Assembly: GCA_016808115.1 (NCBI GenBank)
Contig: JAEQBH010000996.1
Span: 1 to 64,000, forward strand
Direction of reading: 5' to 3'
Source: Tetrastigma voinierianum
Lineage: Eukaryota > Streptophyta > Magnoliopsida > Vitales > Vitaceae
Length of the DNA: 64,000 nucleotides
The position numbers were made by a program, and so were the translations under genes. Positions 21,528 to 33,135 of the stretch are shown piece after piece. The notes beneath the pieces were generated by a model. It was not told the DNA's origin. It saw only the letters and a program-made list of their open reading frames with translations, and made no database searches. Positions within the stretch are counted from its first letter, which is position 1, and every line of letters begins with the position of its first letter.

Positions 21528-22801
21528 TTACCGTCTCCGCCCCAAGTGAAAAGCTAGAATGGTGTCTTGTCTTCCTGTACGGGATTCTCCTCCAAAATAT
21601 GGTTTCAATCTTTGGGCATTGACTTTGAATTGTCCCTTCTCTGGATGCATTATCTCAACTCCTCCATAAGGGAATACTTGAACCACTGTGAACAGACCTG
21701 ACCATTTTGACTTCAACTTGCTAGGGAAGAGTTTCAGCCTAGAATTGAACAACAAGACTTGCTTCGACCGACCAAACTCTTCTTTCCTTACAATATGTTT
21801 GTCATGCCATGCTTTTGTCTTTTCCTTATAGATTCGAGCATTCTCATAGACCTCATTGCGGAATTCATCTAATTCACTAAGTTGTAGCATCCACTTCTCT
21901 CAGGCTACCTTACTATCCATGTTCAGAATGCCCAGTATGCTTAATGTTATAATTCCACTGGCAAATGGCATGCTTTCCCATAGACTAGTCGGAATGGCGA
22001 CATACCCAATGGGGTTTTAAATGTTGTCCTATATGCCCAAAGTGCATCATCAATCTTCTTTTACCAGTCTTTCCTTGAACTACTGACTGTTTTCTCCATA
22101 ATGGACTTTATCTCCCGATTTGACACCTCGGCCTGTCCATTTGCCTGTGGGTGATAAGCGAGTGAAGTGCGATGCCGCACACCATATTTTTGCAAGACCT
22201 TATCAACTACCTTGTTGTAGAAATGAGTACCACCATCCGTGATCAATGCTCGTGGAGTGCCAAACCGTGTAAATATGTGGCTGCGAAGGAACTTGACTAC
22301 CACACTGGCATCATTAGTATGTGTCGATATTGCTTCTACCCATTTGGAGACGTAGTCCACAGCAAGGTTAATATACAAGTTACTAAATGAAGAGGGAAAT
22401 GGACCCATGAAGTCCATTCCCCACAAGTCAAATAGCTCAACCTCTAGAATTATGCGCATGGGTGGTTCATCCCATTTGGAAATGCCGCCCATTCTTTGGC
22501 ACTTGTCACATGTAGATACAAATTGGTGCACATCCTTGAACAAGCTAGGCCAGTAGAAACCTTATTTTAGTACCTTTGTTGTTGTCCTCTGGCCTCCAAA
22601 GTGTCCCCCACATGATAATGTGTGGCAGTGATTTAGAATACTACCCATTTCATCTTCCAGTACACATCGCCTTATCACTTGATCCGCACAATGTTTGTAT
22701 AAAATAGGTTCTTCCCAGTAGTAGTGCTTCAAATGTGCAAAGAACTTCTTCTGTTGGTAGCTAAAATCAGGAGGGATAACCTTGGCCACTAAGTAATTCA
22801 C
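21528..22801 (-). pseudogene. Athila integrase of element C
   Basis: The best-kept integrase here. Minus strand 22,801-22,562 has the N-terminal region with LSCGGHFGGQRTTTKVLK (zinc-binding His). After a stop, 22,543-22,061 is a 160-residue open frame: [20 protein letters not shown] (zinc-binding CxxC), [15 protein letters not shown] (first catalytic Asp), [15 protein letters not shown] (second Asp) and [17 protein letters not shown] (catalytic Glu). The DDE triad is thus complete. A frameshift follows, and 21,890-21,528 holds the C-terminal domain: LDEFRNEVYENARIYKEKTK, WHDKHI, VLLFNSRLKLFPSKLKSKWS and VNAQRLKPYFGG. It ends at a stop just before the hairpin block. Two or three lesions separate it from a full protein. 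Confidence 0.85.
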
Positions 22802-22829
22802 ATAGTCTGAAAAACCATGAACTAAGCCG

Positions 22830-23310
22830 TGGCTTCAATTTCTAAGAGCTGCTCATCTAGGAAATCATCATTAACCTATACCTCGTCTCTAGGGCCTTCC
22901 AATCATGACAGATGGTCCGCGACTAGGTTCTCTGTTCCCTTCTTGTCCTTAATTTCTAGGTCAAATTCTTGTAATAGGAGCACCCACTGTATTAGTCTCA
23001 GTTTTGTATCCTTTTTAGTCATTAGGTACTTAATGGTCGAGTGGTCAGTGTGCACTATTACCTTATTGCTAATCAAGTAGGGCCTAAATTTATCAAGGCG
23101 AAAACAATGGCCAATAGCTCTTTTTCAGTGGTGGCATAGTTCAGCTAGGCATCATTCAAATTCCGACTAGCATAGTGGATAACCTAAAATATCCTTTCTC
23201 TTTTCTGCCCCAGCACTGCTCCGATCACATAGTCACTGGTGTCGCACATTAGCTCAAACGGGAGGTCCCAATCTAGTGCTACAACTATAGCCGAGTACTA
23301 ATCTATCTCT
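22830..23310 (-). pseudogene. RNase H domain of element C
   Basis: Minus-strand text in mixed frames. It contains the family sequence around a Cys-Asp near 23,245, [14 protein letters not shown] text near 23,110-23,130, and [11 protein letters not shown] near 23,030-23,060. The three acidic blocks are in the right order between RT and integrase. There are several frameshifts, and no frame longer than about 50 residues. Confidence 0.6.
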
Positions 23311-24430
23311 TCACCAAAAGCTCCCACACTGCTCATCAAAATCAAATGGTGTCCCTTGAATTAGCAAACTAGACAAGGGCTTTGCAATCCGAGAAAAATC
23401 TTTGATGAATCGCCTATAGAACCTTGCATGTCCTAGATAGCTTCTCATGCCCTTTACTGATGATGGCGGAGGTAGTTTCTCTATTGCCTCAATCTTTTCT
23501 TTGTCGACCTCTATTCCTCTTGCAGAAATATGGTGCCTTGGCATTATGCTTCTCACCATAAAGTGGCACTTCTCCCACCAAAGACAAGATTGGTTTCTTC
23601 TACATCTAACTAGTACCTACCCTCGTGTTTCCAGACAATTGTCAAAGGAGTTCCCCCAATACTGAAAAGTCATACATGAACACCTCAATTTTTTTTTCAA
23701 CCATATATGAGAATATGGCTTACTCCATGCGTTAAAGCTATTGCCTGTGTATTGCATACTCTAAAAGCGCCTCCTCGCTAAATGCGACGTACCATAAGGG
23801 CAAGTGAATGTTGTCTTCTCTTGATCCTCTGGGGCTACAACGGTCTGATTGTAGCCGGAATACCCATCCAAGAAACAGTAATATTCATGCCTTGCCAGCC
23901 TATCTAACATCTGATCCAGAAATGGCAGTGGAAAATGGTCTTTTTCGTAGCCTTGGGTTCAATTTCCAATAGTCAATACAAATTTCCAACCCGTGGATCA
24001 GGTTTCCGGGAAGGTAGCAATATATTATTCTTTGTCTTTATCACTGTTGTTCCTCTCTTTTTAGGCACAACCTATACCGGGCTCACCCATGCACAGTCAG
24101 AAATAGGATAAATAACCCCGGCATCTAGCCACTTCAGTACTTCCTTGCGGACTAATTCTTACATGGTTGGATTCAGTCTCCTCCGTGCTTCCATTGAAGG
24201 CTTATGACCATCTTCGAGCAGAATTCGATGTATACACATAGAAGTGATCTTAACCCTTTAAATCAGCCAAAGACCAGCTAAGCTCATCCTTGTGATCCCT
24301 AAGTACTCTCAATAACTTATCTTCTTCTGCTGCTGTCAGGGATGCTGAAATAATCACTGGTAAGGTGGAAGCATTCCCAAGATAAGCATACCTGAAATGG
24401 CTAGGTAGTGGCTTTTACTCCATCTTGGGT
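23311..24430 (-). pseudogene. Athila reverse transcriptase of element C
   Basis: 23,559-23,311 (minus) has ISARGIEVDKEKIEAIEKLP, PSSVKGMRSYLGHARFYRRF and IKDFSRIAKPLSSLL: the thumb and connection. Upstream, 23,870-23,800 carries RLARHEYYCFLDGYSGYNQ and IAPEDQEKTTFTCPYGT in shifted frames, and 24,250-24,180 the HRILLEDGHKPSMEARR entry block. The polymerase box at 23,669-23,680 reads FMYDFSV, where the family has FMDD. The first of the two adjacent aspartates is a tyrosine, so the enzyme was dead at this residue regardless of the frameshifts. Confidence 0.75.
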
Positions 24431-24589
24431 GGTTGTTCGAAGGATGGCACCGACGCTTGGTTAGCCCCGCCTAAGGGTTCATAGTATTTCTTCTATTAGG
24501 CTGGAAAGAGTCCATCCATTTCACATACTTTTCGACCTCGTCTCCCACCTCTTCTTCTCGATTCACCTCTGCACTGCTTTAGTCTCTAA

Positions 24590-25140
24590 AGGGTCAGTGA
24601 GACCACTTTGGCTAGACACTATAGCCTCTACGATCTCTATTATGAAGCATGTATCACTCTCTGGTGGGTGTCTCACAACCTCAAACACACATTGAACTCG
24701 ACCCGCCATCCTCAGACTTCCTCACTTCAAATTTCCCCACAGACATCAATCATTGCCCTACCAAAGAACGAGAAATGGCTCACCCAATATTATGAGTATT
24801 TCTTTATCTTCTTCCATGTCCAAACGATGAAATCAAGCCGGGAAGATAAAATTTGTCTACCTTTACCAGAATGTCTTCTATCACCCCCCTTGGGATGTTT
24901 TAGTGACCTGTTAACTCGGAGTGATTGTAGTTAAGCGAGCTTCACCTAATCCTAGTCGTCGGAATATGGATAACGGCATGAGGTTAATACTAGCTCCTAG
25001 GTCACACAAGGCCCTCTAAAGATGGAGTTCGCCGGTGTGTGTGTGTAAGGGTGTGTGAAGGTGAAGGGAATAGTAAAACGGCCTGGGTCTTTCAACTTTT
25101 GTGGTAGTTTCCTCTAAAGGATGGCACTACATTCCTCGGT
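24590..25140 (-). pseudogene. Athila protease remnant of element C
   Basis: The minus strand has recognisable fragments of the same protein as 9,568-10,146: text corresponding to GLGEARLTTITP near 24,950, KHPKGGDRRHSGKGRQILSSR-like shifted text at 24,880-24,840, and the region ending EIVEAIVSSQSGLTDPL near 24,600. No long frame remains. Placed by order (between gag and RT) more than by sequence. Confidence 0.55.
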
Positions 25141-25144
25141 GAGA

Positions 25145-25810
25145 TTCACTGCCTCAAAGTTCTTCTCATAGTCTTCTTTTCTTTGGATAAGATATCCTTC
25201 ATGAATTTGACATAACTGGCATCTTCAACGATCAAGAATGAATGTTTATATGCGCTTAACACTTCCATAAACTTTGTGAATTGTCATTCAATTTATTCTT
25301 CTTAAGGCGTTGAGGGTACGAAATCGACAAAGGTCTCAATCATGGTCAATTCGATTTTAGCCTCGATTTCTTCTTCCACGTATTCTTTTCTGGGGTTGTT
25401 CCCTTCTATCTTATCATTCCGACCGGTCTTAGATTACTTCCTCGCTCTACCTCTCCTATCACCGGTGGTCGCCTGAAAATACCAATTTTCGTCACTTCTC
25501 AATGTGATGTAAATTTTACATGTTCATTACCTTCTCGTCTCAGGGTCACCTTTGAGTTGTTGGGTAATGATCTGTGTTGCCTCTTAGTCAACAATGTGGG
25601 CTACTTCGGCCTTCTATACTCCAGATTTTTGTTGGCCTCCTTTGATTTTGTATCTCTGGGTGGATTGCCTTGTAGTCGCGAGCTCGATTTTGGAATGCGA
25701 CCTCTGCCTCATTCATAAATGTGCTGCGGGACGCCATCACATGAGCTAAGGCTTGCTCCAATCCACTTTCTTCCTCATCGTAGCGTCGCTCAAATTTCAA
25801 GTGGTGGCAT
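25145..25810 (-). pseudogene. Athila gag C-terminal part of element C (after the solo LTR)
   Basis: 25,827-25,588 (minus) reads RRYDEEESGLEQALAHVMAS and RSTFMNEAEVAFQNRARDYK, the coiled gag tail that in element B reads LEQALP... before MGQMANL. The first few codons of that frame belong to the solo LTR end. Farther down only traces remain (KFMEVFK-like near 25,260). The upstream part of the same gag resumes at 27,748. Confidence 0.7.
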
Positions 25811-27747
25811 TGTAGCACCCTTTCCATCCGACTGATTGGCGGATCCTAACCGATTCGAGATGCCTGCTTTAATTCTTTTATTTACCTTTTATTAAATTTT
25901 CTTTTCAAAATGTCACACCCAAATCCCTTAGCTCGAATTCGAATGGTAGATCCGAACTAGAGCCCGGTTTACTTCACTGCTTATTTATCTTATCAAAACA
26001 TTTTATTTATGTCATTTCCTTTAGAGTTTTCTTTCTAATTACGTAGAAACATTTTCAAATGGTAAACCCATAAACATTTACTCTTATACAATTCGTTTAC
26101 AAAATGGCGTATCATGCCTTTACAAAATGATACACAAAACAATAGTTCAGAGTCTAACTCTTTTGTTCGCAAAATATCATATGTTCAAAAGAAATGATAT
26201 GCATATGGTGGGGTATATACTTATACGCCGCAACTTTCTCTATGACTCTATGCTTCTTGATCTAGCCTTCTTTCCTAATTACTCGAAACTTGCGCATAGA
26301 TAAAAACTACACGCTAAGCATTTTCATGCTTAGTGGTTCTATACAATTTTATTCCACTTTCGCCTTTAACATGACATGCATTTATCATAAACCATGCCTT
26401 TATATCAAACTATACTCATGCTTATTCATTTTCACATGCTTTCACTTTTACAAATTATTAATCATATCAAATATGCATTGCCACATGCACAAATCATTAA
26501 CTTAAAACATAGATTCAAACATATACTCTAGGCATAAAACAAAGAGTGTGTACATGAATGTCAACAACAACACAATTACGCCATACTAAAGATGCATTTT
26601 TAGTTTCATAAATCTCATTTCACTTATCAAAGTTTGTTATCTCAATTTTGTCTCATACACTCACATTCACGACGATTCGTCTATGAATCCCGCCCTTTAT
26701 CATTCAGTAATGTGTTTACATATTTCACAATTTCGATCTCCCATCATGCCGGATGCAGATTGGTGCACCCGACATGTGGTATTTAAATGTCAGCACGTCA
26801 TCATGACGGTGCCGATTTTGTGCATCCCGCCAAGTAGACATCGACAATTTCGGGTCGCCTTCATGACGATTCTACTGCGAATCTCGCCATGTCGTCGCTC
26901 GTATATCTATTCAATTCAAGATGTAAAGAATTGACCAATTCATTTGCAACTCAATTAATCACTCACATGCAATTAATTATCAAACATTTCAAATATCCCA
27001 TTTTCAAATCCATATGCACTTTTGTAATATCATTTCAAAGATATACTCATTCCATATAATCCTTCTGATTTCATTTTTGGTATACTACCAAAAACACTTG
27101 AAATAAGGATAGAGTCTGAACAAACCGAAGGCATCGGGGCTCTCGCTTCCTTCCCTTCAATCTCTAGCCCTAGGTTAGTGATCCCCTGTTCCGTCCCTCA
27201 AATCCCTCGCACTTGAAGCCTTAGTCTTTTTCCTTGTTGCAAGATCTTGCATAAACATGGAGAGATTCACACAAATCTCCAACTATTTCCAAAACCCTAG
27301 CTTTTTCTCCTCTCCCTCTCTCTCAAAATGTTTTTGCACCAAATGAGCATTCAAAGACCACATTTGGTCTTATTTCCCATTTTAAGTGTAAGGCCATGCT
27401 CGCTTTCTTACACACAAATTCCCATTTCTCATTTTTATCTTTTGGGGTCTTCATTTCACTTCTCTTCATTTATCATTTATTTCACATTAGCATTTAAGCT
27501 TATCGCTTGACCCTTAGGTCCCTTATATTTTGGCAAAATCTAAATTTACTCCTTTGCCACTTTGTTTATTTCTAGGTTCAATTAATTTCTCACTTTAGCA
27601 TATAATATTTAATCATATGCTCACATATTCATTTTTTTTTATATAATTTATCCGTTTTCCCGGAAGAACCCAAGTTTGGTTCAATTCATACCCGGAATAT
27701 ATAATAAAATTATTATAAAAATTCTAGGGTATTTTTGGGGCGTTATA
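25811..27747. mobile_element. Solo LTR of a chromovirus-like element inside gag of element C
   Basis: 1,937 bases, starting TGTAGCACCC and ending GGGGCGTTATA: near-inverted ends (TGTAGC.../...GTTATA, probably from TGTAAC.../...GTTACA). The flanks are GGCAT (25,806-25,810) and AGCAT (27,748-27,752), four of five bases identical, so a target duplication is likely. Element C gag reads through to both sides. There are no internal genes, so this is the product of LTR-LTR recombination. The pyrimidine-rich AAACCCTAGCTTTTTCTCCTC near the right end resembles the same place in the minus-strand Tekay LTRs, so it is probably also minus-oriented. Confidence 0.7.
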
Positions 27748-29016
27748 AGCATACTATTCTGGTTGTTCCTCCAGCCATAATTATGATTGCTCTGATTATT
27801 CTGGTTACCTCTCCAACCCTGGCCTTGATTCTGATTCTGATTCTAATACCCGTTCTGATACGTATTACCTTCGTATTGTCCCTACTATTGTTGATTTTTC
27901 TGATTCACATACTGTGCTTGCTCTACTATCATCCACCTAACCGACAACTATAGTAATTTGTCCTCCGCAAGACTCGCAGATCTCCTAAGGGTTATTCTAA
28001 ATCACATTCACTGTACCTTGCTGCTTCTATAGTTGTTTAGTTAACTCCGCGACATGGTTTACCAGGTTACTAAGAACTTCTGTGTCTGCTCCCGCTAAAA
28101 ACTTCCTAGGTGCTAACCTATCTCGAGGCCACTGATTAGTATTAGTGGTCGTATCTTCCAATATCTCATAAGCTTGATCTGTAGTCTTTTTCATCAGGGC
28201 ACCTTCTGTTGAGACATCAATGATTGTCCTAGCCGAATCAATTCTTGGTCAGCTATAAACGCGGGGTGCACCCACATCCACCTAGTTCGTGGGATGCTGC
28301 AATTCCTCGTATTCATGAAATCTCCTCCGAGGCCCCTACTTAAGTTCTCTCCTCAATTATCCGAATGTGTTGATCTCTTACACCACCAGGTAATCTTATG
28401 GGTGGGAAAAAATTTGGTCAAAATTTCTACACTCAAGTCATTCCACGTAATGGAATCTGGTGGTTGGCTAGTTAACCAATGCTTAGCTCGGTCGCTAAGT
28501 GATAGTGGGAATAGACGCAATCCGAGAGCTTCTTCTGTTTCTCCATTATACTTAACTGTGTCGCAGACTTCAATAAAACTTGTTAGATGTGCATTCGGAT
28601 TGTCACTAGGCAACCCATGAAACTGTATATTGTGGAGCATTCGGTAAAGTTACTCGCTCAAATTCTCAAAGTTGTTCGCTGGATAGGTGGTCGTCTGATA
28701 GCCACCGAACAACCGTAGTGGTGCTTAACTCCTCGAGTAGCATATGTGGATTATCATGTTGTACAAACGATCTAGTGGCCTGATCTCTATGATTCTATCC
28801 ATTCTGATCCACCTGTGATTCATTCCTTTCTTGGAAGTGCCCTTCCTCCTCTTGATTCTGCATTATTTTAAATTGGGTTGCGTGTGCTTCTCTACGTAAT
28901 TGATGTAATGTCAATTCTGGTTCAGGATTGAATGGAAGTAATTCCCTGCGATCTTGTCTTTCATGCACACTAATTGCTTTCCTGAAATCACAAGTATGAA
29001 GTCGAGACCAAGTCAC
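27748..29016 (-). pseudogene. Athila gag N-terminal and capsid part of element C
   Basis: 29,016-28,795 (minus) holds the N-terminal region (LPFNPEPELTLHQLRREAHA...). 28,640-28,353 holds the capsid core: MLHNIQFHGLPSDNPNAHLT, SFIEVCDTVKYNG, LRLFPLSLSDRAKHWLTSQP, PDSITWNDLSVEILTKFFP. This matches the plant Retrotrans_gag domain well and is clearer than in element B. 28,230-28,120 has DASAGGALMKKT-like and AYEILEDTTTN-like text in shifted frames. 27,960-27,755 is Gln/Asn-rich with GWRGNQNNQSNHNYGWRNN, running up to the solo LTR. There are stops between blocks. Confidence 0.8.
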
Positions 29017-29151
29017 AAAGATAGATGAAATAAGACAAAATACCTAAACAAAGAATAAAAATGATTAATATGTAAAAAGAAACTAAATAAAATAAATTTT
29101 ATCCAAAGTACAATCTATGGCAATCAAGAAACAATATCAATTCCGAACTTC

Positions 29152-29168
29152 TCCCTACAACGGCACCA
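29152..29168 (-). promoter_or_regulatory. Primer-binding site of element C
   Basis: The minus strand reads TGGTGCCGTTGTAGGGA, preceded by AATCAAGTTTT. It is close to the tRNA-Asp-type site TGGCGCCGTTGCCGGGGA and lies between the LTR and gag. Confidence 0.75.
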
Positions 29169-29169
29169 A

Positions 29170-30786
29170 AAACTTGATTCGCTAAAAGTGAGTGTTTAAA
29201 AAGTTGGTAAAATTGCAAACCCGTACGCCGCAGTTTCACACGCCAAGTTCACGTAGTGTAATGGCTAGTCAAGTGTCGTTCCCACGAAGAGAAGCGTGGT
29301 GAATACTGGCTTAGTGACCTAAATAATATTTGGATCCAGTCTTATAGTGTATTATGACTAAATTAACTAATTTAAGGAAAGCCTAATATTAAAAATTAGA
29401 TTTAATGTAATGATGAGAAAACTAGGGTTTTGCTTTCGCCTACCACACCTGATGGATTTTAACCTAGATAGCGTATTTATTTAATATTTCATATGATTCA
29501 TGTTAGCAAAGTTGACGCGCTCTACAATATATTTTCTCTCGAGATATAAATCGTTATCTCGCTAGTGTGTATTGCATCTTTGTTTCGACCCCCTAGACTC
29601 CGAGATGCATAAATGTAAACCCTAGTGCTACACTTGAACGCTGATCTCTTTATTCCCCGATTGACCAAGTGTTGCTTTACCCATGTCCCTATGAGTCATC
29701 TTCTCTCGATATCAGACTCCTAGCATTAGCATGCCATAATTGGCCAAATAATAACATGTAATTAAATTCAGGAGTAAAGCAACCATATAAATTCATACCA
29801 ATATTAAATAAACCAAAATTAATGTATTAATACATAAAGGCGCTAAGTAGAGTTGACAAAAACCCTAGAGAGAAAATTTTAGTTCATAGTGATTTTCATT
29901 ACAGACAGAAAGATTTTCAGCATCAAACGAATCAGGAAAAGAAATACAGAAGAAGTCGTCTTCACGATCTCTCGGAATCCGTCTCCGCCAATCTCTCTCT
30001 ATTCGTCTCTCCTTGTGTTCAGTCTGCCTTCGAATCCCCTCTCTTGCCTCAAAATTGCTTCCCTTTTATATCTCGAAAATCAGAGTTTTTAACACTCACG
30101 TCTAGAAAAGAAGACTTCGCTACGCCGTGGCGAAGGAGCGTAGCTTCTCATGCAAGACACCCGAGGCCACTAGAATCTCGCCTCGCACTCAGTCCGTCGG
30201 CGGCGAGGGCCTCTCACCGTGAAGGGCTATGTCGCAGTCGTGGGGTTCCTCGCAGCTGTACCGAGGCCCTGCTGCACTTTCAGGCCTCTCTCGCTTCGGG
30301 TCTTTTCTTCTATTATTCAGCTTCCTTTTTTACTCCTATATCATTGTGTCTTGTAAAACATTATAGTATAGGGGATTAGCGCAATATTATTGAAAGCTGT
30401 GGAAATGTGGAAATCCGCGTTTAAGTTATAAAACACATAGAAATTTTACTGAAATGCATGCATGATTCACGCCAATCAATTGTCATGACATTCTTTTAAC
30501 TATGCCTTTGAACAATCTTCATACTATTTGTTGCAACATAAATTTGATTATTGCAACAAAATTCTCTTGGTTGTCTTGAACTTTTGTCACGACATGATTC
30601 GGAAATGTCCCGACATTTTCCATTTTTTTGCCTTAACCATTTCTACTGATTTTTGCTTCTTTTGCATGAAAACTCGCAAAACACAAATCTGGGTGAAGAT
30701 TCCATAATTCTTCATTAAATGGGACCTTAAACTCTAAAAAATGCGAGAAAAATGGACTTAAAAATAGATGAGTTTTGGACTCATCG
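29170..30786 (-). repeat. 5' LTR of element C
   Basis: Minus strand start (C)GATGAGTCCAAAACTCATC at 30,786, with the same hairpin GATGAGT/ACTCATC and the same following text (TATTTTTAAGTCCATTTT) as LTR A. The GTCGCGAC-type words appear only as decayed forms at 30,480-30,620 (GTCACGACA, GTTGCAACA, GTCCCGACA). The end phrase CGTGGGAACGACACTTGAC (near 29,285) corresponds to the end region of other Athila LTRs. About 1.6 kb. Confidence 0.7.
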
Positions 30787-31140
30787 GTCTCCCATCTATC
30801 TAGCTAGTCTTTTGGATTAGGCTCTCCTATTAGGCTTGTTACCTATCGTTGGTGCTTTCATTGAGAGCTGATGCATAATGGGAAAGAGCTACTTAGAAAA
30901 GGGCTACCAGATACCCTAAGAGAAGGCCCTCCCTGCAGTGAAAGCTATCCCGGGAATGCGAGCCGCCCACTCTGACGTCCTGGGCTTCTGCATGGGTAGG
31001 CAATGATGGGCTGGTCCCACATCGCCTCACATGAGATTGTGGAGTGGTACTTAAACGTGAGAGGCTCTCCCACCTATCAAGCCGGTCTTTTGGGTTGGAC
31101 TCTCCTTTTAAGAATGGGTACCTACCATCTACCTCCTATG
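30787..31140 (+). repeat. Dispersed repeat, family R1, copy 1
   Basis: Contains GGCTCTCCTATTAGGCTTG, TTGGTGCTTTCATTGAGAGC, GAAAAGGGCTACCAGATACC, and then a second run of GGTACTTAAACGTGAGAGGC, CTCCCACCTATCAAGCCGGT, GGACTCTCC. The same phrases occur at 61,965-62,457. The doubled block on both sides of a CTTTCATTGAGAGC motif suggests a small LTR-like element, but I cannot identify it. The LTR of element C begins exactly at its left end, so C seems to have inserted into it. Confidence 0.5.
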
Positions 31141-31965
31141 ATAAAATGGTTGTCGAATTGTCAGCAAAAGCACATTACTTCCATCCAGATATTTTCAAGA
31201 AAAATATTTCTTTATTCTTGTAGAAACCTGTGTGGAAATGTGTCTCCCTTCTATAGGAAAACTCGATAACACAAAAAATTAGTGATTGAACATCTCGTAT
31301 AAACATATTGCTGCAACATAATGGTTATTTTGAACAAAACCAATAAACAAAATATTATAATAGAAATAATAAAGAGTGACGAGAATTAAAACCAAATTGG
31401 AAAACAACCAAGTCTTATGAAATCCACAATTTCCTTAAGACAGATTCGCCTTCTCCACTAGTGCTTTGAGATTTCCAAAAAGCCGTCCATCTCGCAAAGA
31501 GCAAAATGGTTGTCAATGTGTTAATAAAAAACTTTTCTTCCTTCCCAAATATTTGTAAGAAAATATGTTCTTTCTTTAGAAACCCATGAGCAGTGTCTTC
31601 TTTCATGTTGGAACCCAGAACATAGAGCCTTGGTGATCAAACATTTCCACGCATCATAAACACAATGATCTAACATGATGTTTAGTCCGCAAAAAACAAA
31701 AAAAAAAATAACATAACCAAAATAATAGAGATTGAGGAGAAGTAAAAACTTAAATAGAAAAACAACCTAGCTCCTAGAATCCACAATTTCAAGACAACCC
31801 ATTGGTGCTTTGAGATTTCCAAGGCAATCGATCTCTCCTAGGATAAAAATGGTTGTCGAAACTAACAAAAGCAAACTTTGCTTCCATTCGATGAACTGAA
31901 ATGTGTTCGACTCCATCGGTATGCAATGAAACGAAAAGGATAACTTTAAACTCACGAAACTTCTC
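31141..31965. repeat. Three tandem copies of a ~350-bp unit
   Basis: The phrase AAAATGGTTGTC recurs at about 31,145, 31,503 and 31,847, each preceded (in units 2 and 3) by TCCACAATTTCCTTAAGAC-like and TGCTTTGAGATTTCCAA text and followed by CTTCCAT/CTTCCTTCC, TTTCTTTAGAAACC and ACATTTCCACGCAT-like text. The units are diverged and the first and last are partial. Minus-strand frames in units 2 and 3 (31,606-31,415 and 31,955-31,767) look alike only because the units are copies. Family not recognised. Confidence 0.55.
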
Positions 31966-32715
31966 TATCTTTCTATCCTAAAGACATGACACCCCTTATA
32001 TAAAGGAGAGATGTGACTCTTAAACTTCTTGAATGCCAAAGGATTTGGCTTCTCAAACTCTTAGAAATCTGAATGAAATAATAATTTCCTTCACGGAATT
32101 CCTAACCTTTCATTAATTTCATCCATATTTTCCAACATAATTCTCATATCTATAGTCTAGTTCATAGTGCCAAGCAAAACAAGTTTATGGGTCAATTTGC
32201 AGATGTACACAAAGATATAACTATTCTTGAAATCCAAGTCTTTGCAATGCGAGGGGCTAATCTAGCTTAATCCAATTCCAATACCACACATCCTTGTATA
32301 TGAAAATTTTCACTCATAACTATGATTTAAGCAAGTGATTCTATGCTTCCCTCGCTTCCCTTGTTCCTTCCATTTGGATTTTATCATAATTATACTTTTA
32401 AGGTGTATCATGATCATAGTTCTACTCAATGGAAAAGATAAAGACCATAGTTTAAAAGACGCAAGTCGTAACATAAGGCGTGCGCTTGAATGAAGTAAAA
32501 TGTGACATCATATACACATCAATGTTATGAAATATGATTCAAAATATGATTGTATAAATAAAATTTTTATAATTCTAATATTTAAAAGAAAATTTCAATA
32601 AAAAGTAATAAAACTATATAAATTTCAATGTGAAATTGGATTTTTTAAGAATAAAGTGTTTAAAAATGAATTATAGTTTGCAAGGCATCCCTTCAATAAG
32701 GTGCAAGTCTTGAAG

Positions 32716-33135
32716 ATAGATTGTGGCAAATTCTGGGACACAACAAGAACCCAACATGTTTTCTGTGGGTTTATATTGAGTAGAATTGTGTGTGGATCAA
32801 ATTTGTGTTGATCCGCATACCCCGTTTAATAAACGAGTTGTTTCGTGTCAATCTGCGTAACATGAAATTTGATCCATTTAATTGTTGACAATTAATTTTT
32901 AATTCAATTGATAGATTATTTGTGTTTAATATTAATAAATTAATTCTAATTTTTTTAAAATAACCAAATTAATAAATAGGTTATACGTGTCATATCGTGT
33001 TACCCAATTACTAATTTTGTCGTATTTGAATTAGTTTTTTTTTTACTTGATTATTATTTATGTCTGTGTTCAGGTTAATACATCTCATTAAAATATGTGA
33101 TATTAACATGACATGTCCACATGAATTACTACCTC
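32716..33135. mobile_element. hAT-like MITE, in duplication copy 1
   Basis: Decayed terminal inverted repeats: the left end reads ATAGATTGTGGCAAATTCTG and the right end GTCCACATGAATTACTACCTC. These correspond to the hAT-type end TAGGGGTGGCAATTCGTGTC. The flanks are TCTTGAAG and TATTGGAAG. The better-preserved sister copy is at 51,556-51,894. Confidence 0.6.

Larger units (their letters stand above)
19329..30786 (-). mobile_element. Athila-type Ty3/gypsy retrotransposon, element C (minus strand, 3' LTR missing)
   Basis: Read on the minus strand: 5' LTR 30,786-29,170, primer site, gag (split by a solo LTR at 25,811-27,747), protease, RT, RNase H, integrase, hairpin block, spacer, env-position ORF, polypurine tract at 19,707-19,695, then a T-rich UTR. 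No LTR follows; the sequence changes near 19,329 to the plus-strand repeat of element A. The left boundary is therefore a truncation and approximate. It belongs to the same LTR subfamily as element A. Confidence 0.8.

Noticed and set aside
30787..31140. Cassandra-type TRIM with an embedded 5S rRNA
   Set aside because: I looked for the 5S internal promoter text in both R1 copies and in the TRIM at 58,264 and did not find it.
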